Assembly (NCBI RefSeq): GCF_001598335.1
Contig: NZ_BCYT01000015.1
Coordinates: 1-64,000, forward strand
DNA: 64,000 nt
Source of the DNA: Sphingobium abikonense NBRC 16140
GTDB taxonomy: Bacteria > Pseudomonadota > Alphaproteobacteria > Sphingomonadales > Sphingomonadaceae
Direction of reading: 5' to 3'
Shown piece by piece: positions 45,837 to 55,794 of the stretch. Numbering within the stretch: the first letter of the stretch is position 1; each line of letters begins with the position of its first letter. The notes under the pieces are model-generated. The model worked only from the letters and a program-made list of their open reading frames with translations, searched no databases and was not told the origin of the DNA. A program made the position numbers and the translations under genes.

Positions 45837-46808
45837 ATGACCGATCTTGACGATTTCGCCGCCCGCTTAAAGACCCTGACCGATGGCCGCGTCAGCACGC
45901 CGCGCCTGCGCGACGGGGTGATGACGCTCGCGCTCGATGTGGGTGGCCTTGGTCCCGATCAGCGCGATGGACTGGTCGCGGCCATCCGCGAAGGCGGCCT
46001 GACCGTGCCGGGGGTCAGCGATGTGCGGATCGCCATGACTGCCGAGCGTCGTGCGATGCGCATTCTTGCGGTCGCGTCAGGGAAGGGCGGTGTTGGCAAA
46101 TCGACGCTGTCGGCCAATCTGGCCATTGCGTTGCATCGCCTTGGCCGCAAGGTCGGGCTGGTCGATGCCGACATTTACGGGCCCTCGCAGGCGCGGCTCA
46201 TGGGCAGCGAGGATCAAAAGCCCGTCGCCCGCGACAAGAAACTGATCCCCGTCACCGGCGCGATGGGCGTGCCGATGCTGTCGATGGCGCATCTGGTGGA
46301 GCCGGGCAAGGCGCTCGCCTGGCGCGGGCCGATGGTGAGCGGGGCGCTCGGCCAGCTGATCGACGCCGATTGGGGCGATACGGACCTGCTGATCGTAGAC
46401 CTGCCGCCGGGCACCGGCGACATTCAGCTGTCGATGGTGCAAAAGCACAAGCCCGCCGGCGCGGTGATCGTGTCGACGCCGCAGGACCTTGCCCTCATCG
46501 ACGCTACGCGCGCCGTCAGCCTGTTCGCGCAAGCGGGCGTGCCGATGGTCGGGCTGGTGGAGAATATGGCGGGCTATGCCTGCCCCCATTGCGGCGAAAT
46601 TTCCGATCCGTTCGGTCAGGGTGGCGCGGAACGGGAAGCGGCGACGCTGTCCATGCCGTTCCTGGGCCGCGTGCCGCTCGCCATCGACATTCGCCGCCAG
46701 TCCGATGCGGGCGATCCGCCGGCGGCGGGAGAAGGCCCCCATGCCGACGACTTCCGCGCCATTGCCGAAAAGGTGGCGGCATGGCTTGAGCAGCCCGCCT
46801 CCGCCTGA
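45837..46808 (+). CDS. apbC: Mrp/NBP35-family iron-sulfur carrier ATPase
   Basis: P-loop ATPase that holds and transfers Fe-S clusters, 323 residues. The deviant Walker A is SGKGGVGKST at 81-90; the MRP signature DLPPGTGDIQLSM and the CxxC metal pair in GYACPHCGE follow. The N-terminal 70 residues form a short MIP18-like domain, as in many alphaproteobacterial Mrp proteins. It diverges from hflK. Confidence 0.93.
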   Translation: MTDLDDFAARLKTLTDGRVSTPRLRDGVMTLALDVGGLGPDQRDGLVAAIREGGLTVPGVSDVRIAMTAERRAMRILAVASGKGGVGKSTLSANLAIALHRLGRKVGLVDADIYGPSQARLMGSEDQKPVARDKKLIPVTGAMGVPMLSMAHLVEPGKALAWRGPMVSGALGQLIDADWGDTDLLIVDLPPGTGDIQLSMVQKHKPAGAVIVSTPQDLALIDATRAVSLFAQAGVPMVGLVENMAGYACPHCGEISDPFGQGGAEREAATLSMPFLGRVPLAIDIRRQSDAGDPPAAGEGPHADDFRAIAEKVAAWLEQPASA

Positions 46809-46876
46809 TCCGGGGCTGACGGGGAACGTCCGGCCGCCTCGTGCATCTTCTGTCGTGCCAAGATAAGGAGGACGCC

Positions 46877-47311
46877 ATGCCGCTTACCAACCCGCAGGAT
46901 ATCGCCGCGCTGCTGGACCGCATCCGCACCATTGCGCTGGTCGGCATATCGGATCGTCCGGATCGGCCGAGCTATGGCGTCATGGCCTTTCTTCAGGACC
47001 ATGGCTATCGCGTGCTCCCGGTCAATCCGCAGCTGGCAGGCGAGCATGTCCATGGCGAATTTGTCTGGGGACGCCTGTCGGACATCGGCGTGCCGATCGA
47101 CATGGTCGATATTTTCCGCCGCAGCGAAGCGGCGGGCGAGGCAGTGGACGACGCCATAGCTGCTGGCGCGAAGGCGGTCTGGATGCAGATCGGTGTCGTG
47201 AACGAGGCAGCGGCCGCGCGCGCCGAAGCGGCTGGGCTGGACGTGGTAATGGACCGCTGCCCCGCCATCGAAATTCCGCGTCTAGGCGTTCCGCCCATCC
47301 GCGCCGAATAG
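46877..47311 (+). CDS. CoA-binding (YccU-like) Rossmann protein
   Basis: A 144-residue single CoA_binding domain protein. The start at ATG 46877 is set by a near-consensus AAGGAGG five bases upstream. Typical strands are [35 protein letters not shown] and [15 protein letters not shown], with a conserved C-terminal [11 protein letters not shown]. Members bind CoA or a similar nucleotide, with no established reaction. It lies 68 bases after the Mrp gene and 39 bases before the molybdenum oxidoreductase gene, possibly in the same transcript. Confidence 0.88.
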   Translation: MPLTNPQDIAALLDRIRTIALVGISDRPDRPSYGVMAFLQDHGYRVLPVNPQLAGEHVHGEFVWGRLSDIGVPIDMVDIFRRSEAAGEAVDDAIAAGAKAVWMQIGVVNEAAAARAEAAGLDVVMDRCPAIEIPRLGVPPIRAE

Positions 47312-47350
47312 CTCTAGGCAGCGGCATCGCGCGCCAGTATCAGGCGGATC

Positions 47351-49618
47351 ATGGGGCGCGCACCGCGGAAGCAATCGGTCAGAGAAAAAGGCCTCGACAG
47401 GCGCACGCTGCTGATCGGCGGCGGCGCGGCGGCGGGGCTTTTGCTCGCCTGGGGGGCTTGGCCGCGCACCTATGCCCCCAATCTGGCTGCCGGACCCACG
47501 GAAACCATCGTCAACGCCTTCTTGAAGATCGACCGGACGGGCCAGATCATCGTGGTCGTCCCCCAAACCGAAATGGGGCAGGGGGTGACGACGGTCCTGC
47601 CGCAGATATTGGCGGACGAACTGGGCGCGGACTGGCGCACGGTGGCGGTGCAGAGCGCGCCGATCAGTCCGCTATACGCCAATGACTTGCTCGCGCGGCA
47701 GTGGCTGGCCAGCGACTGGACCCGATTGCTGGGCGATGCCGGTCGCTGGGCGATCGACCAATATGCCACACGCAGCGCGCTGATGCTGACGGGCGCAGGA
47801 ACGTCGATCCCTATGTTCCATGACGCCTATCGCGACGCCGGGGCGGCGGCCCGCGTCCTGCTGTGCAAGGCGGCGGCCGCGCGCTGGGGCATTCCGTGGG
47901 AAAGCTGCGACATACAGGAAGGCCTGATCTCCGACGGCGCGCAGCGCCGCATGAAGATCGGCGAGGTGGCGGGGGAGGCGGTTGCCTTCGATCTGCCGCC
48001 AATCCTGCCCTATCGCCAAGGACAGGATGGGCGTCTGGCCGGGCAGGATCTGCCGCGCCTCGATACCCCGTCCAAGATTGACGGCACCCATAATTTTGCC
48101 GCCGACATCCGCCTGCCCGACATGGTGTTCGCATCGGTCCGGCAGGGACCGATCGGTGACGCCGTCCTTGCCGGGCTGGACGACCGCGCTGCGAGCGGCG
48201 TCACGGGCTTTTTGAAGCTGGTGAAGCAGGATCGCTGGGTCGCCGCAGTGGCAAGCAACTGGTGGGCGGCGAACAAGGCGCTGGACCTCGCCGATCCCGT
48301 CTTCACGCTGCGGGGAACGCCGGTCGGCAGCGACGGCATCGACGCCGCGCTGGAGGCGGCATTTTCCAAATCATCGGGCCGACGCCTTTATGCGCAGGGC
48401 GATCTGGAGCCGGTGTTTGACGGCGCGACCATCCTTGCCAGCGAATATCAGGTCGATGCCTCCCTCCATCTCGCGATCGAGCCGCCCTGCGCGACCGCGC
48501 GCGTCACTTCGGACGGCGCGGAAATCTGGATGGCGACCCAGGCGCCGGGCCTGGCGCGTGACGCCATCGCGGATGCGCTTGGCATGACCCGCGATGCCGT
48601 AACGCTTTATCCGCTGCATGCCGGTGGCTCTTTTGGCCGGGCGATGGATTGGGACGTGGGCGTGCAGGCCGCCTTGATCGCCCGGGAGATGGGACGGCCC
48701 GTGCAACTCTTATGGTCGCGACTGGAAGATGTCATTCAGGACAGACGGAGCGCGCCGGCGCGCGCGCGCATGGCCGCCAAGGTCGGTCGTAATGGCGCGA
48801 TTGAGGGCTGGCTGGCAAAGGTCGCCGCACCCTGCGCGATGACGCAGACATGGGCGCGCATCGCCGATGGCAAGCTGCCCCATGAAGCCGCGCGGGATGC
48901 GGCGGACAGCGCGAACAGGCTCGCTGTCGCGGGCATGGCGCCGCCCTATGCCATCCCCAACTGGGCGGTGGATCATTACCCGGCCGACGTCGGCCTGCCG
49001 CTTGGCTTCATGCGTGGTAATGCGCATCTGCACGGCGTCTTCTTCTCCGAAAGTTTCATCGACGAATTGGCGCATCTCGCCAATATCGAGCCCATGTCCT
49101 TTCGCATCCAGATGCTCGGCGGCAATCCCCGGCTCGCCCATTGCCTGACCACGGCAGCGGCGATGGGGGGGTGGCAGGGCGGCATTGCCGGCAGCGGGCA
49201 GGGAATGGCGGCGCATATGATCGACGGCGCCTATGCCGCGATCATGGTCGAGGCATCCATGGCGGGCGATCGGATCGCGGTCGGCCGGATCATCGCGGCG
49301 GTGGACGCTGGTGATCCCGTCCATCCGGACATCATGCGCCAGCAGATCGAAAGCGGCCTGGTCTTCGGCCTTGCCTTCGCGACCGGCGCGTCGGTCCCTT
49401 ATGCACGCGGCCTGCCGACGCGCGCGATACTGGGCCGCATGAACCTGCCGCGTCTGGCCGATATCGGCGAGATATCGGTGGAGTTGATCCGCAGCACCGC
49501 CGCGCCCACTGGCGTCAGCGACCTTGTCGCGCCCCTGGTCGCGCCCGCCATCGCCAACGCGCTATACACCTGGACTGGCCAGCGCATCCGCAGCCTGCCC
49601 CTTGTAGGAACGCCATGA
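47351..49618 (+). CDS. Isoquinoline 1-oxidoreductase beta-like molybdenum hydroxylase subunit
   Basis: Large molybdopterin-binding subunit of the xanthine dehydrogenase/IorB group, 755 residues. It begins with a twin-arginine signal, LDRRTLLIGGG, as do periplasmic IorB relatives. Visible family blocks are VPQTEMGQGVTTVLPQILAD, LPRLDTPSKIDGTHNFAADI, HAGGSFGRAMDWDVGVQAAL, and the closing VAPAIANALYTWTGQRIRS. The position of the catalytic GVGE loop reads GVSD (residues 721-724), so the active-site Glu is replaced by Asp. No [2Fe-2S] small subunit (IorA) gene adjoins it. Its stop overlaps the hemH start (ATGA). It may act on an unusual substrate, use a distant small subunit, or be inactive. Confidence 0.82.
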   Translation: MGRAPRKQSVREKGLDRRTLLIGGGAAAGLLLAWGAWPRTYAPNLAAGPTETIVNAFLKIDRTGQIIVVVPQTEMGQGVTTVLPQILADELGADWRTVAVQSAPISPLYANDLLARQWLASDWTRLLGDAGRWAIDQYATRSALMLTGAGTSIPMFHDAYRDAGAAARVLLCKAAAARWGIPWESCDIQEGLISDGAQRRMKIGEVAGEAVAFDLPPILPYRQGQDGRLAGQDLPRLDTPSKIDGTHNFAADIRLPDMVFASVRQGPIGDAVLAGLDDRAASGVTGFLKLVKQDRWVAAVASNWWAANKALDLADPVFTLRGTPVGSDGIDAALEAAFSKSSGRRLYAQGDLEPVFDGATILASEYQVDASLHLAIEPPCATARVTSDGAEIWMATQAPGLARDAIADALGMTRDAVTLYPLHAGGSFGRAMDWDVGVQAALIAREMGRPVQLLWSRLEDVIQDRRSAPARARMAAKVGRNGAIEGWLAKVAAPCAMTQTWARIADGKLPHEAARDAADSANRLAVAGMAPPYAIPNWAVDHYPADVGLPLGFMRGNAHLHGVFFSESFIDELAHLANIEPMSFRIQMLGGNPRLAHCLTTAAAMGGWQGGIAGSGQGMAAHMIDGAYAAIMVEASMAGDRIAVGRIIAAVDAGDPVHPDIMRQQIESGLVFGLAFATGASVPYARGLPTRAILGRMNLPRLADIGEISVELIRSTAAPTGVSDLVAPLVAPAIANALYTWTGQRIRSLPLVGTP

Positions 49619-50616
49619 CCCTTCCCGCCGAACACCCCGTCATCCCCGCGCCAAAGATTGGCGTGCTGCTCATCAATCTGGGCACGCCGGACGCGCCGGA
49701 CGTCGCTTCGGTCCGCCGCTATCTGGCTGAATTCCTGTCCGACCGGCGCGTCGTCGAAATTCCGCCCTTGCTGTGGCAGCCGATCCTGCGCGGCGCGATT
49801 TTGACGACGCGGCCGAAGAAATCGGCGCACGCCTATCAGCAGGTGTGGACGGCCGAGGGGTCGCCGCTCGCCGTCCATACCCGGGCCACCGCTCAGGCGC
49901 TTGGGCAGGCTATGGGGGGCGGGGTGCTGGTCGAATGGGCGATGCGCTATGGCAATCCCGCGATCGGCGATCGATTGAAGGCGATGAAGGAGGCCGGGTG
50001 CGACCGCATCCTGCTGGCGCCGCTCTATCCGCAATATAGCGGCGCGACGACCGCCACGGCCAATGACGCGGCCTTTGCGGCCCTCGCAAAGATGCGCTGG
50101 CAGCCAGCGGTGCGCACGCTGCCGCCCTATCATGACGACCCCGCCTATATCGACGCCCTGCGCCATTCGATCGAAGGGGCAATCGCCGCCTTGCCGTTCC
50201 GCCCCGATGCGCTGCTCGCCAGTTTTCACGGTATGCCCGAACGGACGCTGAAGCTGGGCGACCCCTATCACTGCCAGTCGGTGAAGACCGCCCGCCTGTT
50301 GGGGGAGGCGTTGGCGCTGCCGGTCCATATGAGTTTCCAGTCGCGCTTCGGCCGCGCCAAATGGCTGGAGCCGGAAACGGAAGCGACTCTGGCCAGTTTG
50401 GTGCGCGACGGTGTCCGCAATATTGCCGTGGCAACACCCGGCTTCTCGGCAGACTGCCTTGAAACGCTGGAAGAAATTGCCCTGCGCGCAAAAGACGCCT
50501 TTTTGGCCGCCGGCGGGGAAAATTTCGCCTATTTGCCCTGTCTAAACGCGTCCGCGGAGGCTATCACCCTCTATCAGAGGCTTATAAGCCGCGAACTTTC
50601 GGGTTGGATGGACTGA
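49615..50616 (+). CDS. hemH: Ferrochelatase
   Basis: Inserts Fe(II) into protoporphyrin IX, the last step of haem synthesis. 333 residues with GVLLINLGTPDAPDVASVRR at the N-terminus, YPQYSGATTATAND in the middle, the catalytic His in SFHGMPERTL, and FQSRFGRAKWLEPETE, which carries the acidic residues facing it. CPGFSADCLETLEE appears as TPGFSADCLETLEE, so the first cysteine is absent. The start overlaps the preceding gene by four bases. Confidence 0.95.
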   Translation: MTLPAEHPVIPAPKIGVLLINLGTPDAPDVASVRRYLAEFLSDRRVVEIPPLLWQPILRGAILTTRPKKSAHAYQQVWTAEGSPLAVHTRATAQALGQAMGGGVLVEWAMRYGNPAIGDRLKAMKEAGCDRILLAPLYPQYSGATTATANDAAFAALAKMRWQPAVRTLPPYHDDPAYIDALRHSIEGAIAALPFRPDALLASFHGMPERTLKLGDPYHCQSVKTARLLGEALALPVHMSFQSRFGRAKWLEPETEATLASLVRDGVRNIAVATPGFSADCLETLEEIALRAKDAFLAAGGENFAYLPCLNASAEAITLYQRLISRELSGWMD

Positions 50617-50641
50617 CCCCTGTTTGGAAGAGGACGCTGAT

Positions 50642-51364
50642 ATGTCGAGAGTGGCGATCGTAACCGGCGGAACGCGGGGCATCGGGGAGGCGATCAGTCT
50701 CGCGCTCAAGGAAATGGGTTATGCCGTCGCCGCCAACTATGCCGGCAACGACGAAAAGGCCAGGGCGTTCACGGACAAGACCGGCATTGCCGCTTTCAAA
50801 TGGGACGTGGGCGATCACCAGGCCTGCCTCGACGGGTGCGCGCAGGTTGCCGAAGCGCTGGGGCCTGTCGATATCGTCGTCAACAATGCCGGCATCACCC
50901 GCGACGGCGTTCTGGCGAAAATGAGCTTCGACGACTGGAACGAAGTCATGCGCATCAACCTGGGTGGCTGCTTCAACATGGCGAAAGCCTGTTTCGGCGG
51001 CATGCGTGAGCGCGGTTGGGGCCGCATCGTCAATATCGGATCGATCAACGGCCAAGCGGGCCAATATGGCCAAGTCAATTATGCCGCCGCCAAGTCGGGC
51101 ATCCATGGTTTCACCAAGGCGCTGGCGCAGGAAGGCGCGAAATATGGCGTGACCGTCAACGCGATTGCGCCCGGCTATATTGACACCGACATGGTCGCCG
51201 CCGTGCCTGCCCCGGTGCTGGAAAAGATCGTCGCCAAGATCCCGGTCGGCCGGCTGGGCCAAGCCCATGAAATTGCGCGCGGCGTCGCCTTTTTCTGCAG
51301 CGAGGATGGCGGCTTCGTGACCGGCAGCACGCTGTCGATCAACGGCGGCCAGCATATGTATTGA
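50642..51364 (+). CDS. phbB: Acetoacetyl-CoA reductase
   Basis: Short-chain dehydrogenase of the PhaB type, 240 residues: reduces acetoacetyl-CoA to (R)-3-hydroxybutyryl-CoA with NADPH for polyhydroxybutyrate. It has TGGTRGIGEAIS at 8-19, NNAGITRDGVLAKMSFDDW, IGSINGQAGQYGQVNYAAAK (Ser, Tyr and Lys of the active site) and the C-terminal SINGGQHMY characteristic of PhaB. ATG 50642 follows AGAGGA at a good distance. The thiolase and synthase genes are not in the window. It is coupled to the following small regulator-like gene. Confidence 0.92.
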   Translation: MSRVAIVTGGTRGIGEAISLALKEMGYAVAANYAGNDEKARAFTDKTGIAAFKWDVGDHQACLDGCAQVAEALGPVDIVVNNAGITRDGVLAKMSFDDWNEVMRINLGGCFNMAKACFGGMRERGWGRIVNIGSINGQAGQYGQVNYAAAKSGIHGFTKALAQEGAKYGVTVNAIAPGYIDTDMVAAVPAPVLEKIVAKIPVGRLGQAHEIARGVAFFCSEDGGFVTGSTLSINGGQHMY

Positions 51365-51633
51365 TGGACATGGGCGACCTTGACGAGTCCGGCGGGTCGC
51401 CCTTTGCTCCGCCCGTAAAACGGAGTGTGACTATCGCCGGCCACCAGACCGCCATCAGCCTGGAGCCGATATTCTGGGACGCGCTGCGCGTAGCGGCGGC
51501 GGACCAATCCATCCCGGTAAACGCCCTCATCGCGCGGATCGACCTTGCGCGCATGATAGCCGACCCAGCGCCCAATCTGGCGAGCGCGATCCGGTGCTGG
51601 CTCTTCGCCGAACATACCCCAAAACGCTTATAA
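51364..51633 (+). CDS. Ribbon-helix-helix domain protein
   Basis: An 89-residue protein with the RHH_4 pattern common in alphaproteobacteria: KRSVTIAGHQTAISLEPIFW as the DNA-contact strand and first helix, then ALRVAAADQSIPVNALIARI and a short C-terminal helix with NLASAIRCWLF. Members are presumed DNA-binding regulators. ATG 51364 overlaps the phbB stop (TGATG); TTG 51361 is an alternative. It lies immediately before the iron-receptor promoter region, but the coupling is to phbB. Confidence 0.8.
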   Translation: MDMGDLDESGGSPFAPPVKRSVTIAGHQTAISLEPIFWDALRVAAADQSIPVNALIARIDLARMIADPAPNLASAIRCWLFAEHTPKRL

Positions 51634-51649
51634 GAATTATTCTCAATAG
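51631..51649. promoter_or_regulatory. Fur-box-like operator upstream of TonB receptor 2
   Basis: TAAGAATTATTCTCAATAG overlaps the stop codon of the RHH gene and lies about 60 bases before the receptor start. It resembles Fur/iron boxes. A TTGACA at 51652-51657 follows, and a second partial match, GATTCGCAATAG, lies near 51666, suggesting paired sites around the promoter. Confidence 0.5.
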
Positions 51650-51710
51650 CGTTGACAGTCAGAGCGATTCGCAATAGCAGCTCCGCAACGCATGATGTTG
51701 GGGGGTATCG

Positions 51711-54080
51711 ATGTTTTCAGACGCCAAGGGCATGTCGTATCTGGCGATGGGCTGTGTGGGGATTTTGTCGGCGGGGCCGTCGCTGGCCGCCGAAGCCGCG
51801 CCGGCGGCCATATCGCAGGATTCCATCGTCGTTACTGGCGCTACCTATGCCGACGAACTGGTCAATCCCAAGAATATCGCGCCGATCATCGACACGCCGC
51901 AGACGATCACAATCATATCCGATCAGACCATCAAGAAGCAGAACCTGCTGACGCTGCGCGACGTTCTGTCCACGGTTCCGGGCATCACATTCGGCGCTGG
52001 CGAGGGCGGGGGCGGCTATGGCGACAGCATCAACCTGCGCGGCTATTCCGCCAATAACGACATCACCCAGGATGGCGTGCGCGACAGCGCGCAATATAGC
52101 CGTACCGATCCCTTCAACACGCAGCAGGTGGAAGTCTATAATGGCGCAAATTCCGTCTATAACGGGTCCGGCTCGGTCGGGGGCACCATCAACCTTGTGT
52201 CCAAGACGCCGCAGCAGAGCGACCTCACCATCGTCGAAGCCGGCATCGGCACGGACGATTATTATCGCGCGACGATCGACAGCAATCAGCGGGTATCGGA
52301 TTTCATCGGCGTGCGGCTCAATGCCATGATCCATCGCAATGATGTGCCGGGCCGCGATGTCGAGCGGTTTGAGCGGTGGGGCGTCGCGCCATCGGTGACG
52401 CTGGGTATGGACGGCCCGACCAGCCTGACGCTTGCCTATCTCCATCAGGAAGATCGTAACAAGCCTGTCTATGGCGTGCCCTATTTCAAAAACGCCATCA
52501 ATGACGGCCCTCTGGCGGATGTCGACCCCAGCAATTATTTCGGGATCGCCAATCTCGATCGCCAGGATATCGATATCGATCGGTTCACCGCGATCTTTGC
52601 GCATCAGTTTAGCAATGCCGTCTCGCTGCGCACATTGGGGCGCTGGCAGCGCGTCCGGCAGGACAGTGTCACCAGCGCGCCGCAGGGCACCTATTGCCTG
52701 TCCACCGGGGTTCAGCCGATCACGGACGTTGATCTGGTGACACCGCTGGCCTGCCCGACGGGATTGGCAAATGGCACCTATCGTCCGTCCGGGCCGCGCG
52801 GACTAGTCCGCAACCAGCTTAATGATCTTTTCTATACCCAGACCGACCTGCGGATCGTCAGCGGCGACGCTGGTGGGATGCGCAACACGCTGGTCATCGG
52901 TGCGTCGGCCACGCAGGAGGATTACCGCATCGAAACCGGCAATCTTCTGCGCGACGCGAGCGGTGGCGTGCTGGCTCAGGCGGATATCGACCTGGCCAAC
53001 CCCGATACGGACTGGACCGGGCCGACAAACTATATCCCATCGGGCCGCAGCTATGGCGACAGCCGCAACATCGCGGTCTACGCCTTTGACACGATCGAAT
53101 TCGGCCAGTTCGAGCTGAATGGTGGCCTGCGCTATGAAGATGTGCGCAACATCTTCCGCGCAGACAGCATTGCGACGCCGGCGGCCGGCGGCGCCACAAC
53201 TACCGGTATGCGGCAGCGTAGCCAGGATACGCTCTTTTCCTATCGCATCGGCGCGGTGTTCAAGCCGACGGCCGACACCAGCCTCTATGCCGCGTTCGCC
53301 AACAGCAAGACGCCGTCTTCCGCTACGGTGCGCGCGGGTTGCACCAGCGGGTCCGGGGCGTCGCTGGTCGACTATTGCGATGTCGCGCCCGAAACCGCGC
53401 GCAGCTACGAAATCGGGGCCAAGGCGAACCTGATGGGTGGCAAACTGCTGGCGACGGCGGCGCTGTTCCGCAACGAGCGTACCAATTATCGCGTGTCGAC
53501 CAATGACCCGGCGACCAATGCCACCTTCCAGGTGCTGGACGGCCATTCGCGCGTCGATGGCGTGGCGCTGGGCCTCACGGGCAATATCACCAAAAACTGG
53601 CTGGTCTTCGCCAATTACACCTATCTGGACAGCAAGATCATTCAGGGCATCTCCAACGACTGCCTCGCCAATCCCCGGCCGGCTTGCAACAACAGCGCGG
53701 CCCTGCCGGACCCTTCAAAGGGCGATGATCTGATTCAGACGCCCAAGCATTCGGGCAGCCTCTACACCAGCTACCGCACGCCCATTGGGCTGGAGGTCGG
53801 CTATGGCGTCACCTATCAGGGCAGCTTCGCGCTCAACCAGACCAATCTGCTTAACCGCACCCAGTATCGAGCGGATGATTATTGGGTCCATCGCGCTTTC
53901 CTGTCGTGGAATTTCAACAACGGCCTGACGGCGCAGCTGAACGTCCAGAACCTGTTCGACAAACGCTACTATACCGGCATTCGAAACAATGTCAGTTCCA
54001 ACACGGGCGTGGTGTCGGGCGGCTGGGCGACGCCGGGGGAAGCGCGGGCCGCGCGGTTCAGCCTGTTCTACAGCTTCTGA
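51711..54080 (+). CDS. TonB-dependent siderophore receptor 2 (catecholate type)
   Basis: Outer-membrane ferric-siderophore receptor, 789 residues. The signal peptide ends near SLAAEA, and the TonB box is [11 protein letters not shown]. The plug has [57 protein letters not shown] and [19 protein letters not shown], a pattern like the Fiu/catecholate receptors. The barrel ends [12 protein letters not shown]. Two Cys pairs in extracellular loops (near YCLSTGVQ and NPRPACNN) are visible. It is followed after 62 bases by a PiuC-type hydroxylase, a common pairing in iron-uptake loci. Confidence 0.94.
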   Translation: MFSDAKGMSYLAMGCVGILSAGPSLAAEAAPAAISQDSIVVTGATYADELVNPKNIAPIIDTPQTITIISDQTIKKQNLLTLRDVLSTVPGITFGAGEGGGGYGDSINLRGYSANNDITQDGVRDSAQYSRTDPFNTQQVEVYNGANSVYNGSGSVGGTINLVSKTPQQSDLTIVEAGIGTDDYYRATIDSNQRVSDFIGVRLNAMIHRNDVPGRDVERFERWGVAPSVTLGMDGPTSLTLAYLHQEDRNKPVYGVPYFKNAINDGPLADVDPSNYFGIANLDRQDIDIDRFTAIFAHQFSNAVSLRTLGRWQRVRQDSVTSAPQGTYCLSTGVQPITDVDLVTPLACPTGLANGTYRPSGPRGLVRNQLNDLFYTQTDLRIVSGDAGGMRNTLVIGASATQEDYRIETGNLLRDASGGVLAQADIDLANPDTDWTGPTNYIPSGRSYGDSRNIAVYAFDTIEFGQFELNGGLRYEDVRNIFRADSIATPAAGGATTTGMRQRSQDTLFSYRIGAVFKPTADTSLYAAFANSKTPSSATVRAGCTSGSGASLVDYCDVAPETARSYEIGAKANLMGGKLLATAALFRNERTNYRVSTNDPATNATFQVLDGHSRVDGVALGLTGNITKNWLVFANYTYLDSKIIQGISNDCLANPRPACNNSAALPDPSKGDDLIQTPKHSGSLYTSYRTPIGLEVGYGVTYQGSFALNQTNLLNRTQYRADDYWVHRAFLSWNFNNGLTAQLNVQNLFDKRYYTGIRNNVSSNTGVVSGGWATPGEARAARFSLFYSF

Positions 54081-54142
54081 CTGATTGGGGGAGGGCGGCG
54101 GACTGCTTGTTCGTCGCCCCGCTTTCCCCTAACGATCCTGCC

Positions 54143-54826
54143 ATGCTGATCGCCATCCCCGATCTTCTCGATTTGCCGGGCGTTGCAGCCATCCGCGCGA
54201 TTATCGATGCGGCGGATTGGGTCGATGGCAACATCACGTCGGGCCATCAATCCGCATTGGCCAAGAACAACCTGCAACTGCCAGAGGACGGCACTGCCGC
54301 CAAAAAGGCGGGGCAGATGATCCTTGATGCGCTCGGGCGATCGCCGCTGTTCATCGCGGCCGCGCTGCCGCTGCGCATCTTTCCGCCATTGTTCAACAGC
54401 TATGCGGGTGGGCAATCCTTCGGCGTGCATGTCGACAATGCCGTGCGCATTCAGGCCGGCACCGGCTTTCGCGTGCGGTCCGACCTGTCCGTCACGGTGT
54501 TTCTGGAGCCGCCCGAAGCCTATGAGGGCGGCGAGCTGACGATCGAAACCCAGTTCGGCGTGCAGCAGGTGAAGCTGCCAGCCGGACATGCTGTCCTCTA
54601 CCCCTCATCCTCGCTCCACCGCGTCGAGCCCGTGACAAGCGGACGGCGGGTCGCCAGCTTCTTCTGGCTCCAGTCGATGATCCGCGACGACGCCGCGCGG
54701 CAGATGCTGTTCGACCTCGATCGCAGTGTGCAGGGCGTCGCCGCCCAGCTGGGGCAGGGCCATGCCGAAGTCATCCGCCTGACCGGGGTCTATCATAATC
54801 TCTTGCGCCGCTGGGCCGACGTCTAG
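54143..54826 (+). CDS. PKHD-type Fe(II)/2-oxoglutarate hydroxylase (PiuC/YbiX-like)
   Basis: A 227-residue dioxygenase. Iron ligands are H96 and D98 in FGVHVDNA and H159 in [11 protein letters not shown]169 in GRRVASFFW would hold 2-oxoglutarate. The N-terminus [10 protein letters not shown] and the [18 protein letters not shown] stretch are typical of the YbiX/PiuC family. These proteins are usually encoded beside TonB receptors such as Fiu and PiuA; their substrate is not established. It is probably co-transcribed with the receptor. Confidence 0.93.
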   Translation: MLIAIPDLLDLPGVAAIRAIIDAADWVDGNITSGHQSALAKNNLQLPEDGTAAKKAGQMILDALGRSPLFIAAALPLRIFPPLFNSYAGGQSFGVHVDNAVRIQAGTGFRVRSDLSVTVFLEPPEAYEGGELTIETQFGVQQVKLPAGHAVLYPSSSLHRVEPVTSGRRVASFFWLQSMIRDDAARQMLFDLDRSVQGVAAQLGQGHAEVIRLTGVYHNLLRRWADV

Positions 54827-54839
54827 GTCGTCCGCGGGG

Positions 54840-55688
54840 TCAGATGTCTTGCGCTATGCGGCCATAAAGGTCGGGCCGGCGATCGCGGAAGAAACCCATG
54901 CCAGCGCGGTGCATGCGCGCGCGGTCGAGGTCGAGTGTCGCGACGAGCGCGCCATGGTCCTTCGCATCGGCTTCGGAGACATAATCGCCCCATTCGTCGC
55001 TGATGAAGCTGTGGCCGTAGAAGCTCTGGCCCTCTTCCTCGCCAATGCGATTGGCGGCAATAACAGGCATGCAGTTGGACACGGCATGGCCGATCATCGC
55101 CCGCCGCCACATGCGGCTGGTATCAAGCTCCGCATCATAGGGTTCAGAGCCGATGGCGGTGGGGTAGAACAGCATCTCCGCGCCCATGAGCGCCATGCAA
55201 CGCGCGGTTTCGGGATACCATTGGTCCCAGCATATACCGACGCCGATCGTGCCGTACCGCGTCTTCCACACCTTGAAGCCGCTATTGCCGGGCCGGAAAT
55301 AATATTTTTCCTCATAGCCTGGCCCATCGGGAATATGGCTCTTGCGATAGACGCCCATGATTTCGCCTTGGTCATCGATCATGGCGAGCGAATTATAATG
55401 ATGCTGGCCGTCGCGCTCGAAATAGCTGGTCGGAATGTAGACGCCCAGATCCTTGGCTAGCTTGCGCATTTCCTGCACGGCGGGATGCTCGTCCGTCGGC
55501 AGCGCGTTGGCGAACAGGGCTTCGTCCTCGACCCGGCAGAAATAGGGGCCTTCGAACAGTTCGGGTGGCAGGATGATCTTGGCGCCGCGCATCGCCGCCT
55601 TGCGCACATGGTCGGCGACCAGCGCGATATTGTCAGCCCTGTCGTCGGAAAAGGCGAGCTGAAGTGCGGCGACGGTAACCTTGGTCAT
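54840..55688 (-). CDS. aguB: N-carbamoylputrescine amidase
   Basis: Nitrilase-superfamily enzyme hydrolysing N-carbamoylputrescine to putrescine, CO2 and ammonia. 282 residues. The catalytic triad is E43 (PPELFEG), K116 (YRKSHIPDGPGY) and C153 (GICWDQWYPE). The segment GPYFCRVEDEALF is diagnostic for the AguB group. It lies downstream of aguA on the same strand, separated by a dispersed palindromic repeat, and converges on the PiuC-like gene. Confidence 0.95.
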   Translation of the reverse strand: MTKVTVAALQLAFSDDRADNIALVADHVRKAAMRGAKIILPPELFEGPYFCRVEDEALFANALPTDEHPAVQEMRKLAKDLGVYIPTSYFERDGQHHYNSLAMIDDQGEIMGVYRKSHIPDGPGYEEKYYFRPGNSGFKVWKTRYGTIGVGICWDQWYPETARCMALMGAEMLFYPTAIGSEPYDAELDTSRMWRRAMIGHAVSNCMPVIAANRIGEEEGQSFYGHSFISDEWGDYVSEADAKDHGALVATLDLDRARMHRAGMGFFRDRRPDLYGRIAQDI

Positions 55689-55722
55689 TCTAATTCCTGC
55701 TTATGTCATACCGCTCGTGCCT

Positions 55723-55785
55723 CGTATCGAAGCATCCTTCGATACGCCATTTCGACTTCGCTCAATGGCTACTCAGGACGAACGG
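55723..55785. repeat. Nested palindromic intergenic repeat, copy 2 (aguA-aguB gap)
   Basis: 63 bases match positions 28361-28423 with four mismatches, in the same orientation. The perfect 10-bp stem CGTATCGAAG/CTTCGATACG flanking a short loop and the CTACTCAGGACGAACGG end are retained. The left end (CCGCTCGTGC at 55711) is shortened, without the CTGAGCTTGTCGAAG segment of copy 1. Confidence 0.8.
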
Positions 55786-55794
55786 GGTTGAACA

